From JBGAPI01 sp044221335 (lineage in GTDB: Bacteria > Pseudomonadota > Gammaproteobacteria > Xanthomonadales > Ahniellaceae): a DNA stretch of 39,810 nt. The stretch lies in contig JBGAPI010000048.1 of the NCBI GenBank assembly GCA_044221335.1, positions 1-39,810 of the forward strand. The letters are read 5' to 3'. Shown here in pieces: positions 25,165 through 32,835 of the stretch; the first letter of the stretch is position 1, and the number at the start of each line of letters is the position of its first letter. The translations under genes were made by a program, and so were the position numbers. The notes beneath the pieces are model-generated. The model saw only the letters and a list, made by a program, of their open reading frames with translations. It made no database searches and was not told the origin of the DNA.

Positions 25165-27597
25165 TCATTCGAATCCGTCGGAAAACATCCTATCGGTCGG
25201 CGCCGGAAGCTGGCTCGCGCGACAAGCGGGCCCGATCGCATCGACCCGGATGTTGTCGACGGCGAAGCCCGGCCCGACGACACCGCCGTCGCTGGTGAAG
25301 CGGAATCGGATCTGCGCGGCGGACTGGCCGAGCAGGCTCCCGAGCGAGAGCCTGACGCGGCGGGTACTGCTGTCGCCGGAGCAGCGGTAGAGCTCGACCC
25401 ACGGCGACGTGGCAGTGAGGCGCGCCTCGACCCGGCCGAAGTCGAAGCCACTCTCGGTATTGCAGACCTGATCGAAGGACAGCGTAGCGCTGTCGTCGCC
25501 GGACAGATCGAGGGCAGCGGAGATCAGGCTGGCGTCGGCGTTGTTCGGATAGTTGCCGGTGGGTGTCGGCGTGCGGTACCGCGTCGGGAAGACGCCGCCC
25601 GGGCCGGCGAGCTGCCAGGCCGTGCCGGCAGTGGTCTGCAGCGACCAGGTCGCCACGTTGCTGTCGGCATCGTCGACCATCCGCCCGCAGTAGCGGTACA
25701 GCGCCGCGTCGAGGGTGGTGGTCTGACCGGCAGTGATCGCGACTGCGGCCACGTTCTTCGTCTCGTAGCCGTCGACGCTCACCGCCACGGCGGTGCTGCC
25801 CGGCGGCAGGTGGCGGCGGTAATTGCCGTCCGCGCCGCTGGTGGTGCGGTAGGGCGCGGTGTCGATCGTTGCGGCCAGTGGCTGGCCGGTCGCGACGTCG
25901 CTGACCCGGCCGGCGAGGTCGCCCACCGTCGCGGCGTCGCGGACGTCGACGAAGGCCGCCGCGACCGGTCCGTCGCTGCCGCCGGCATCGCGCGCCTGCA
26001 GGTAGACGAGGTGACGGCCGATCCCGACCTGGGCGGCATCGATCGCGGCGACCACGCCCTCGCTGCTCGCATTGAAACTGCCGTCGGCGGCGCTCATCGC
26101 GACCGGCGCGGTCGCCGTTCGCCACGGCGGAGCGTCGGTGGTGAGGGTTGCCGACGCGATCGCCTGGCTGGCCGGCGCGCCGCCGTTGATGGCGCTGTAG
26201 CGGCTGTCGTCGGCGCGGGCGACGACCGTCACGGTATCGCCGGCAACCGCCACGTCGGGCGACACCGCCGCCGACAGCAGGCTCGGCCCCTGCGGCCACA
26301 GGTAGGGCGCACGGGTGACCGTCGCGAGGTAGCGCATCGCCGCGACATTGGTCGGCCCGACCGCCTGCTCGAAGCTCGCGCAGCTCTCGAAGAAGGCGCC
26401 GCCGGCCTCGATGGTGAACGCGGGCACGCCGAGCTTGCCGTAGGCGTTGTCGTCCGACGTGCCGTCGGTCGCGTACAGCGAATCCGACTGCTCCGGCGTG
26501 TAGCCGTTGAAGTACGCGAGACGGCGACCCAGGTGCTCGAAGGCGACCGCGTTGGGCGACGGCGTCGCGCGGCCGCCCCAGGGCCACAGCACCAGGCCGG
26601 AGTAGCTGTGCAGGTCCATGAATACGCCCTGCGTGTTCGCCGGCGCCGGGTCGGTCAGCGCCGGCCCGCGCACGTCCGGGAAGATCGAACTCACGTAGGC
26701 GTCGATCGCCTGGATCTCCGGCTCGGACGCGGCGGACGGTCCGCGGTAGGTGTCGTCGCAGACGTTGCCGGACGAGCCGTTGTTGGCACCCCACTCGAAC
26801 GGGAAGTTGCGGTTGAGGTCGACCCCGAGACGGCTCGCCGGGCAGTAGCCGGTGTTGGCGTTCTTGCGCTGCGCCGAATTGCCGCTGCCCGCGGACTGGC
26901 CCTCGGCGATGCGGCGGCCGTCCGGATTGGACTCGACCAGCACGTGGATCTCGTTCTCGTCGAGCAGCAGCGTCGCCTCGGGGTCGGTCCCGTAGCCGGT
27001 CAGCAGGCCCTCGACGAAGCGCAGCGCGATCTCGGCGGTCGCGTACTCGCGGGCGTGGACCGCCGCCATGAAGAACATCTTCGGCTTCGGCCCGGCGATC
27101 GCGCCGTTGCTCATCACGATGACGTTGAGGTCGTCGCCGCCCTTGTTGGTCGCCTTCTTCCAGCTGTCGCCGATGTCGACCTTGTGCGCCAGCGCGGGAT
27201 AGGTCGCCACCAGCTGGTCGATCCGCGCGTTCGCCTCGTCGACACTGCGGTAGCAGGAGAAGCCGGCGATGCTCTTGCCGTTGCTGCCGCGCGGACCGGG
27301 CCGCGCCGCCAGCGCCGCGGTCGCCTCCGCGTCGACGGTCGCGACGATGCCGGAGGCCAGCAGGTCCTGCTGCTCCTCCGCCGTCGCCTCGAACGCGACG
27401 TAGCCCTTGGCGCGCTGGACCTGCACATGCTCGTGCCGGCGCGCGATGGCCTGCACGACGGCCGGGTCGGTGGTATCGACACGAAGCACGACTTCACCGG
27501 CGAGCTCATGGGTGGCAGGCGCCGCCCACGAAATCGCCCCATGCGACGCAAGGCAAAGTGCCAGCGCAAGGCATGGCGCAACTCTCGACAGATCCAT
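25165..27597 (-). CDS. Secreted M14 zinc carboxypeptidase with C-terminal FE tag
   Basis: Extracellular metallocarboxypeptidase that trims C-terminal residues from peptides. The 810 residues begin with a signal peptide (LALALCLASHGAISWA, cut near 25) and a propeptide-like region to about 110. The catalytic domain (about 112-440) has zinc ligands H181 and E184 (VHAREYATAE) and H330 (MDLHSYSG), the substrate-binding RNF motif (263-265) and catalytic E397 (FTIEAGG). Then come Ig-like segments, a carboxypeptidase regulatory-like beta domain (GRVSDVATGQPLAATIDTAP) and a C-terminal jelly-roll-like domain. The protein ends in MFSDGFE, a tag shared with two other secreted proteins in this window. The length far exceeds a bare M14 domain because of these extra domains. 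A GAAGAG-like ribosome site precedes ATG 27597. Confidence 0.93.
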   Translation of the reverse strand: MDLSRVAPCLALALCLASHGAISWAAPATHELAGEVVLRVDTTDPAVVQAIARRHEHVQVQRAKGYVAFEATAEEQQDLLASGIVATVDAEATAALAARPGPRGSNGKSIAGFSCYRSVDEANARIDQLVATYPALAHKVDIGDSWKKATNKGGDDLNVIVMSNGAIAGPKPKMFFMAAVHAREYATAEIALRFVEGLLTGYGTDPEATLLLDENEIHVLVESNPDGRRIAEGQSAGSGNSAQRKNANTGYCPASRLGVDLNRNFPFEWGANNGSSGNVCDDTYRGPSAASEPEIQAIDAYVSSIFPDVRGPALTDPAPANTQGVFMDLHSYSGLVLWPWGGRATPSPNAVAFEHLGRRLAYFNGYTPEQSDSLYATDGTSDDNAYGKLGVPAFTIEAGGAFFESCASFEQAVGPTNVAAMRYLATVTRAPYLWPQGPSLLSAAVSPDVAVAGDTVTVVARADDSRYSAINGGAPASQAIASATLTTDAPPWRTATAPVAMSAADGSFNASSEGVVAAIDAAQVGIGRHLVYLQARDAGGSDGPVAAAFVDVRDAATVGDLAGRVSDVATGQPLAATIDTAPYRTTSGADGNYRRHLPPGSTAVAVSVDGYETKNVAAVAITAGQTTTLDAALYRYCGRMVDDADSNVATWSLQTTAGTAWQLAGPGGVFPTRYRTPTPTGNYPNNADASLISAALDLSGDDSATLSFDQVCNTESGFDFGRVEARLTATSPWVELYRCSGDSSTRRVRLSLGSLLGQSAAQIRFRFTSDGGVVGPGFAVDNIRVDAIGPACRASQLPAPTDRMFSDGFE

Positions 27598-27625
27598 CTT
27601 CAGCTCTTCAACTCGCAGTTCAATG

Positions 27626-27650
27626 GAGCTTCTCGCGCAGCGAAAAGCTC
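27626..27650 (-). terminator. Stem-loop at the 3' end of the VOC gene
   Basis: GAGCTT-C-TCGC / GCGA-A-AAGCTC with a 3-nt loop and one mismatch; it overlaps the VOC protein stop codon and lies about 30 bp upstream of the carboxypeptidase start. It shares the TCGC-GCA-GCGA apex with the other intergenic hairpins here. No U-tract. Confidence 0.4.
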
Positions 27651-28017
27651 AGCCCATGCAGAAGGCATTGAGCTTGTTGCCGTCGAGGTCGCGGAAATAG
27701 CCGGCGTAGAAGCCCTCGCCGCGCGGACCCGGCTTGCCCTCGTCGACGGCACCGAGCTCGATCGCCTTGGCGTAGAGACGATCGACCTTGTCCTTGCTGT
27801 CGACCACGAGGGCCACCATCGTGCCGTTGCCCCAGGTCGCCGGGAGCTTGTTGTGCGGCTTGATGATGCCGAGCGCCGGCTTGTCCGGGGCGCAGGCCCA
27901 GGCGATGAAGCTCTCGCCGGCCATCCAGCGCTTGCCGCCGATCTCGGCGAGCAGGGCGTCGTAGAAGGCGGCGGCGCGTTCGAAATTGTTGGTGCCCAGC
28001 GTGACGTAGCCGATCAT
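27649..28017 (-). CDS. VOC (glyoxalase/bleomycin-resistance) superfamily protein
   Basis: Single-domain VOC-fold protein of unknown substrate; members are metalloenzymes or binding proteins acting on small molecules. The 122 residues show the paired beta-alpha-beta-beta-beta modules: an N-terminal IGYVTLGTNNFERAAAFYDALL, a middle FIAWACAPDKPALGI and NGTMVALVVDSKDKVDRLYAKA, and a C-terminal GEGFYAGYFRDLDGNKLNAF, where DxDGN is typical. ATG 28017 was chosen because GAGGA lies about eight bases upstream and homologues start at this MIGYVTLG; the 65-codon open extension upstream is low-complexity. It is divergent from the PH-domain gene. Confidence 0.85.
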   Translation of the reverse strand: MIGYVTLGTNNFERAAAFYDALLAEIGGKRWMAGESFIAWACAPDKPALGIIKPHNKLPATWGNGTMVALVVDSKDKVDRLYAKAIELGAVDEGKPGPRGEGFYAGYFRDLDGNKLNAFCMG

Positions 28018-28223
28018 GGCGGAATCCTCGTGCGATGGCGGGAAGGTCGGGCGCGACGCCACGCCGGCAGCGGGCTGCGGCGGCGGGTCGTCGGCGGCAG
28101 GCGAGAATAGCGCCGCCAAGCTACATTTCGTGTGCCGGAACGACCGCGGCGCCATTGCGCGGCTGTCATCCGGGCCGAAATCGTCCACCGCGCGGGCCGT
28201 CCCCGCACGCATCGGAGATCGAC

Positions 28224-28793
28224 GTGAGCACCGCCGAAACCGAGCTGCCGACCCTGCGGGCCAGTTTCAACCCGCTGATCAAGTCCTACCTGGTGCTCTA
28301 CGGCGCCTTCGTGATGGCCGTCACCATCGTGCTGATCCCGCTGGCCCTGCTCTGGCTGTGCGGCATCGGCCAATGGTGGGCGCGCCACTACTTCGCGAAG
28401 CTCGAGTGCGAGCTCAGCGACCGCAGCCTGCGCTTCCGGAAGGGCATCCTGGTGCAGGTCGAGAAGACCATCCCGCTGGAAAACATCCAGGACGTCACTT
28501 TCGTCGAGGGGCCGATCCTGAAGAGCTTCAACCTCGCCGAGCTGAAGTTCGAGACCGCCGGCCAGTCGATCGGCCAGGCCAATGACATGCGACTCGTCGG
28601 CATCATCGACGCGATGGAATTCCGCAACGCCATCCTCGCGCGGCGCGAGCGGCTGAAGCATCCGCCGGCTGTCGCGCCGGCCGCGCATCCGGCCGCCGAT
28701 GCGCAACTCGCCGAACTGCGCGCGATCCGCGAGAAGCTCGACCGGATCGCGAATCTGCTGGAACAGAAACCGCGCCCCGACCCGGGCACCTGA
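28224..28793 (+). CDS. Membrane PH-domain (bPH2/YdbS-like) protein
   Basis: Inner-membrane protein of unknown role. The 189 residues begin with a cytoplasmic lead and a hydrophobic segment (about 20-50: VLYGAFVMAVTIVLIPLALL, possibly a hairpin). A bacterial PH domain of the DUF304/bPH2 type follows (about 60-120: ECELSDRSLRFRKGIL, EKTIPLENIQDVTF and LKSFNLAELKFETAG). A Pro/Ala linker leads to a charged C-terminal coiled coil (LAELRAIREKLDRIANLLE). The start is GTG at 28224, with GGAG about seven bases upstream; the open frame before it overlaps the divergent VOC gene's promoter region and is unlikely to be coding. It is followed after 38 bp by the reductase gene, probably co-transcribed. Confidence 0.8.
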   Translation: MSTAETELPTLRASFNPLIKSYLVLYGAFVMAVTIVLIPLALLWLCGIGQWWARHYFAKLECELSDRSLRFRKGILVQVEKTIPLENIQDVTFVEGPILKSFNLAELKFETAGQSIGQANDMRLVGIIDAMEFRNAILARRERLKHPPAVAPAAHPAADAQLAELRAIREKLDRIANLLEQKPRPDPGT

Positions 28794-28831
28794 CCGCTCA
28801 CCGCACGATCAACGCCACCGAGGACTCCGCC

Positions 28832-29824
28832 ATGAAAACCCTGCGCGCCATCTACGAGACCCGCGGCCCGAACCCGCACGAGCTGATCCGCGCCGTCGCG
28901 GTCGACCTGCCCGAGCTCGCCGCCGGCCAGGCCCTGGTCGAGGTGCTGGCCTCGCCGATCAATCCCTCCGACGTGCTGACCGTCACCGGCGAGTACGGAA
29001 TGCTGCCGCCGCTGCCCGCCGTCGGCGGCAACGAGGGCGTCGGCCGGATCGCCGCGCTCGGACCCGACACCGCCGGCCCGACCGTCGGCCAGCACGTGCT
29101 GTTGCCGGTCGGCTGCGGCACCTGGTCGAACCACGTGATCGTGGATGCCGCTCGCCTGATGCCCCTGCCGAACCAGGCCAGCGCCGAGCAGCTGTCGATG
29201 CTGACCGTCAATCCGCCGACCGCGGCGCTGATGCTGTCGGAGTTCGTCGAATTGAAGGAGGGCGACTGGGTGATCCAGAACGTCGCCAACTCCGGCGTCG
29301 GCAACTATCTGATCCAGCTCGCCAAGCGCCGCGGCCTGAAGACGGTGAACCTGGTGCGCCGCGAGTCGGCCGTGGCCGGCGTCCAGGCGCTCGGCGGCGA
29401 CGTCGTGCTGGTCGACGGCGACGATGTCCGCAAGCGGGTCAAGGCGGCGACCGACAACGCGCCGATCAAGCTCGGCATCGATGCCGTCGGCGGCATGGCC
29501 ACCGAGCGCGTCGCCTCCTGCCTCGCCGAGGGCGGCACCGTCGTCAACTATGGCGCGATGAGCGGTGAGCCCTGCGTGATCACTCCGCGCAGCTTCATCT
29601 TCAACGACATCACCCTGAAGGGCTTCTGGCTCGCCAAGTGGTTCCGCACCTCGAAGCGCGAGCAGCAGATGGCGCTCTACAAGGACCTGGCGACGGCGAT
29701 CGCCACCGGTCAGCTGCACACCTCCATCCATGCCCGCTACGCGGTCGAGGACATCGGCGCCGCGATCGCCGCGGCCCGCACCGGCGAGCGCGACGGCAAG
29801 ATCCTGGTGGTTCCCAGGCGCTGA
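28832..29824 (+). CDS. MDR-family oxidoreductase, enoyl-thioester-reductase-like
   Basis: Zinc-independent medium-chain dehydrogenase/reductase most like the MECR/ETR group, NADPH-dependent trans-2-enoyl-CoA/ACP reductases. The 330 residues have the N-terminal catalytic domain with LASPINPSDVLTVTGEYG and PAVGGNEGVGRI. The signature block is VNPPTAALML followed by GDWVIQNVANSGVGNYLIQL (nucleotide-binding loop). Then come TVNLVRRES and GIDAVGGMATERVA. No zinc-ligand cysteines are present. The length is normal for the group. GAGGA lies about eight bases before ATG 28832. The substrate is inferred from family resemblance only; it could act on other alpha,beta-unsaturated carbonyls. Confidence 0.82.
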   Translation: MKTLRAIYETRGPNPHELIRAVAVDLPELAAGQALVEVLASPINPSDVLTVTGEYGMLPPLPAVGGNEGVGRIAALGPDTAGPTVGQHVLLPVGCGTWSNHVIVDAARLMPLPNQASAEQLSMLTVNPPTAALMLSEFVELKEGDWVIQNVANSGVGNYLIQLAKRRGLKTVNLVRRESAVAGVQALGGDVVLVDGDDVRKRVKAATDNAPIKLGIDAVGGMATERVASCLAEGGTVVNYGAMSGEPCVITPRSFIFNDITLKGFWLAKWFRTSKREQQMALYKDLATAIATGQLHTSIHARYAVEDIGAAIAAARTGERDGKILVVPRR

Positions 29825-30094
29825 GGCGGAGCAGGCCTCCGTCTCCAGGCGGAGACACATTGTCAACAACTGCAAGTCGCCGCTCCGCGCACCGCAATCC
29901 ATGAAAATCAATGGTTTGCGTCCGCGGAGCGGCGCGAGATGGACGTCCGGACGTCGCATTCACTGACAATTTTGGTCACGAACTGTTGCACCGCGGTGTG
30001 ACTCTCCCTGCCCGGCTACCTAAGGTGCGCCCGCTTTTCGACGCCGCACCGGGTGGGTGGCGCGAAATTTCCAACCAGACTGGGGAGTCTCTGA
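29825..30094. other. Intergenic region upstream of M4 protease
   Basis: 270 bp holding a short hairpin (29841-29856, GTCTCC-N4-GGAGAC, possible weak terminator of the reductase gene), a long inverted repeat (29879-29933) and the M4 Shine-Dalgarno (GGGGAG, eight bases before ATG 30095). No clear promoter hexamers recognised. Confidence 0.45.
29879..29933. repeat. Long imperfect inverted repeat upstream of M4 protease gene
   Basis: Arms of about 23-24 nt (29879-29902 and 29911-29933) share GCCGCTCCGCG at their bases and CAAxCCAT near the loop, around an 8-nt A-rich loop. The RNA would form a strong stem-loop about 160 nt before the protease start. It could be a terminator for the upstream genes, a REP-like element or a 5' leader structure. 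Confidence 0.55.
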
Positions 30095-31687
30095 ATGAAT
30101 GCCAAGCTGTCGATGCTGTCGCTTGCCGTGGTCGCCGCGCTGAGCGCTACCGGAACCGCCGTTGCCGCCAACCTGGACGCGCCGGGACGCGCGAATGGCC
30201 TGATCGCCGCCAACCGCGACGCGACCCGGTCTTCGGCCGACGAGTCCTTCACGGCCCGTGACGTGATCGTCGACAACGACGGCAGCGAGCACGTGCGGAT
30301 GAACCGCTTCTATCGCGGGCTCGAAGTGGTCGGCGGCGACATGGTCGTGCACAGCCGCGGCGGCCGCTTCGTCGGCGCCTCGCACACGCTGTCGGACAAG
30401 ATCAACGTCGAGACGACGCCGCGCCTGTCCGCCCAGGACGCGCTGGTGAGCGCCGGCGCCGAGTTCGCGGGCAATCTCGTCAACTCCGACACCGCACTGG
30501 TCGTCTACGCCCGCAACGCCGGCAAGGGTCGTCTGGCCTATCGGGTGAACATCGAAGGCGACGACGCGAACGGCAATCCGCTCGGGATGACCTACTTCGT
30601 CGACGCCGTCAACGGCCGCAAGCTGGAGAGCTTCTCCTCGCTGCAGTCGACTTCCGCGACCGGCACCGGCAAGACGATCTATTCGGGCAATGTCGCGCTG
30701 GCGACCAACAGCACCGCGACCGGTTTCGAGATGCGCGACATGGCGCACGGCGGCTCGTACACCACCGACTTCAACAACGGCGGCACCAACAAGCCGGGCA
30801 CCGGCACCATCTTCACCGACGCCGACAACTCCTGGGGCAACAACAGCAACTCCGACCGCGCCTCGGCCGGCGCCGACGCGCACTTCGGCGTGGGCAAGAC
30901 CTGGGAGTTCTACGCGACGCTCGGCCGCAACGGCATCGACGGCACCGGCAAGCAGTCCTACAACCGCGTCCACGTCGGCCGCAGCTACGTCAACGCCTTC
31001 TGGTCCGACTCCTGCTTCTGCATGAGCTACGGCGACGGCGACGGCACCACCTATGGCCCGCTCGTCGACCTCGACGTCGCCGGCCACGAGATGAGCCACG
31101 GCGTCACCAGCCGTTCCGCCAACCTCACCTATTCGGGCGAGTCGGGCGGCCTCAACGAGGCGACCTCGGACATCATGGGCTCGATGGTCGAGTTCTACGC
31201 GAACAACCCGAACGACACCCCGGATTACCTGATCGGCGAGGAGATCTACATCGCCAACGTGCCGGGCAGCGCCAACCAGAAGGCCCTGCGCTACATGTAC
31301 CGCCCGAACAAGGACGGCGCGTCGTCGGACTGCTGGTATTCCGGCGTCGGCTCGCTCGACGTGCACTACAGCTCGGGTCCGGCCAACCACTTCTTCTACC
31401 TGCTGGCTGAAGGCAGCGGCGCGAAGACCTTCAGCGGCGTCAGCCACACCCCGTCGATCTGCAAGGCCGGCGACACCAAGGCCGGCACCGGCTCGGCCAC
31501 GCTGACCGGCATCGGCCGCGACGCGGCGACCCGGATCTGGTACCGCGCGCTGACCGTGTACATGACCTCCTCGACCAACTACGCCGGGGCCAAGACCGCG
31601 ACGCTGTCCGCGGCGGCCGACCTGTTCGGTGCGAGCTCCACCCAGTACGCCGCTGTCGGCGCCGCCTGGGCCGCGATCAACCGCTGA
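30095..31687 (+). CDS. Secreted thermolysin-like (M4) neutral metalloprotease
   Basis: Extracellular zinc endopeptidase. The 530 residues have a signal peptide (LSLAVVAALSATGTAVA, cut near 25) and a FTP/PepSY-type propeptide (about 30-185; VRMNRFYRGLEVVGGDMVVH and TYFVDAVNGR are typical). The mature protease starts near 190. Zinc and catalytic residues are intact: HEMSH at 331-335, third ligand E355 in GGLNEATSD, and the later SGPANHFFYLLA block carrying the conserved His region. Asp/Gly-rich surface loops may bind calcium. It ends AAWAAINR with no FE tag and no extra C-terminal domain. A good terminator follows. ATG 30095 has GGGGAG upstream. Confidence 0.95.
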   Translation: MNAKLSMLSLAVVAALSATGTAVAANLDAPGRANGLIAANRDATRSSADESFTARDVIVDNDGSEHVRMNRFYRGLEVVGGDMVVHSRGGRFVGASHTLSDKINVETTPRLSAQDALVSAGAEFAGNLVNSDTALVVYARNAGKGRLAYRVNIEGDDANGNPLGMTYFVDAVNGRKLESFSSLQSTSATGTGKTIYSGNVALATNSTATGFEMRDMAHGGSYTTDFNNGGTNKPGTGTIFTDADNSWGNNSNSDRASAGADAHFGVGKTWEFYATLGRNGIDGTGKQSYNRVHVGRSYVNAFWSDSCFCMSYGDGDGTTYGPLVDLDVAGHEMSHGVTSRSANLTYSGESGGLNEATSDIMGSMVEFYANNPNDTPDYLIGEEIYIANVPGSANQKALRYMYRPNKDGASSDCWYSGVGSLDVHYSSGPANHFFYLLAEGSGAKTFSGVSHTPSICKAGDTKAGTGSATLTGIGRDAATRIWYRALTVYMTSSTNYAGAKTATLSAAADLFGASSTQYAAVGAAWAAINR

Positions 31688-31710
31688 TCCTCGTCCCACC
31701 TCGATCCGAC

Positions 31711-31743
31711 GAACGGCCCGCTCGCGCGGGCCGTTTCGTTTTC
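31711..31743 (+). terminator. Rho-independent terminator after M4 protease
   Basis: A perfect 10-bp GC-rich stem (31712-31721 with 31726-31735) and a 4-nt loop, followed by TCGTTTT. It lies 24 bp after the protease stop and separates it from the DUF6445 gene. The best intrinsic terminator in the window. Confidence 0.88.
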
Positions 31744-31761
31744 CGGCATCCTCCCGTCCCC

Positions 31762-32445
31762 ATGGCCACGTCCCCGACCCGCAAGACGCTCACGCCGAAC
31801 ACCCTGCCCTACCGCCGCCCGCAGGCCGGCCGCGACTATTGGGTGGTCGACGATGTGCTGCCGAATCCGATGGAAGTCGCCGAGCGCTGCTTCCGCCGCG
31901 ACGACTGGATCTACGGCCAGCCCTGGCGCAACGAGACCTGGCCGGGCATGCGCGCGCTCAATGCCTTGACGCCCGACGAACTCGCCCATGTCGAGGCGAT
32001 CGTGATGCGCGAAACCGGCTCCAAGCGCCTGTGGATAGAGGGTGTCGGCGGCGACGCGACTTCGAACCACAACGCCGTGCAGCTGGTCGGCGCCACCGAC
32101 TCGGGACCGCGACCGCATTCGGACTCGCGCAAGCTGTGCCGCTACGCCGCGGTGATCTACCTCAGCCCGAAACCGCAGGCCTTCGCCGGCACCGCGTTCT
32201 ACCGCCTGCGCTTCCCCAATGGGGGCCTCGGCGGCAACTACTGCCCGGCGCCCTACGCCAACCTGCGCGAGGCGCTCGGCGTCATCAGCCTGCCGGTCGA
32301 TGCCTGGGTCGAAGACGTCCGCATCGACAACGTGTTCAACCGCCTCGCGATCTACCGCGCGGAGTTCGTGCACTCGGCGTCGGGCTATTTCGGACTGGAG
32401 CTGCGCGACAAGCGGATGACCGCGGTCTTCTTCTGGATGGCCTAG
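31762..32445 (+). CDS. DUF6445 family protein (possible 2OG-Fe(II)-oxygenase fold)
   Basis: Conserved protein of unknown function. The 227 residues include YWVVDDVLPNPMEVAER near the start, RPHSDSRKLCRYAAVIYLS in the middle (an HxD pair within a strand-rich region), GGLGGNYC, and FNRLAIYRAEFVHSASGYFG near the end, then a terminal FFWMA. The HxD followed about 90 residues later by a conserved His is compatible with a 2-oxoglutarate/Fe(II) double-stranded beta-helix, but this is inference from spacing. The family resembles proteins I associate with DUF6445, often near TonB receptors or oxygenases. No signal peptide, so cytoplasmic. The ribosome site before ATG 31762 is weak. Confidence 0.7.
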   Translation: MATSPTRKTLTPNTLPYRRPQAGRDYWVVDDVLPNPMEVAERCFRRDDWIYGQPWRNETWPGMRALNALTPDELAHVEAIVMRETGSKRLWIEGVGGDATSNHNAVQLVGATDSGPRPHSDSRKLCRYAAVIYLSPKPQAFAGTAFYRLRFPNGGLGGNYCPAPYANLREALGVISLPVDAWVEDVRIDNVFNRLAIYRAEFVHSASGYFGLELRDKRMTAVFFWMA

Positions 32446-32835
32446 GGAGGTCGCGCGCCGGGCGCACGGAATCCCCTCGTCGGGGGCCATCGCCCGTCGG
32501 CTGCGTCTCGGCGCACCGGCCGCACGGTTTCTGTTCGAAGCACACCTTCGTCGGGCGGGTCGTGATCCGAGCGCGCACGATTTCACGTGAACCTTCTCCT
32601 GGGCCGGCAACACGGCAATAAAATACTTTCGCATCAATGGGTTAATTCACCCCCGCGCTGAAAGGATTCCTCCCCTCCCCGGTCACTAGGGCCACGCCGC
32701 GTGCCTGGGGTCTCGACCCCGCGCAACGGCCGGGGAAATCAATCGCCGGAAACGAACGACGACGCGCAAGAGCGCGGCGCTGGGTAACTGTTGCCCGCCG
32801 TCGGACGAGCCGGCCTCAACGGAAGGAGGACGACG
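32446..32835. other. Intergenic region before repeat-protein gene
   Basis: 390 bp with no credible gene. An AT-rich patch (about 32617-32646, AATAAAATAC and TTAATTC) is the likeliest promoter zone for the downstream gene, but no good -35/-10 pair is seen. A strong ribosome site (GGAAGGAGGA, 32821-32830) ends the region. Confidence 0.5.

Noticed and set aside
24954..26962. Repeat pair in and beside the M14 gene as a diversity-generating retroelement (template/variable repeat)
   Set aside because: The differences involve all bases and are not restricted to adenines on one strand, the gene copy is internal rather than C-terminal, and no reverse transcriptase is present.
20189..28110. Two plus-strand open frames of more than 1100 codons opposite the array, TonB receptor and M14 gene
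   Set aside because: They lie antisense to well-defined proteins with motifs, have no domain signal themselves, and reflect GC-biased third positions.
30310..30897. Antisense open frames inside the M4 protease gene
   Set aside because: Short, motif-free and fully contained in a gene with intact catalytic motifs.
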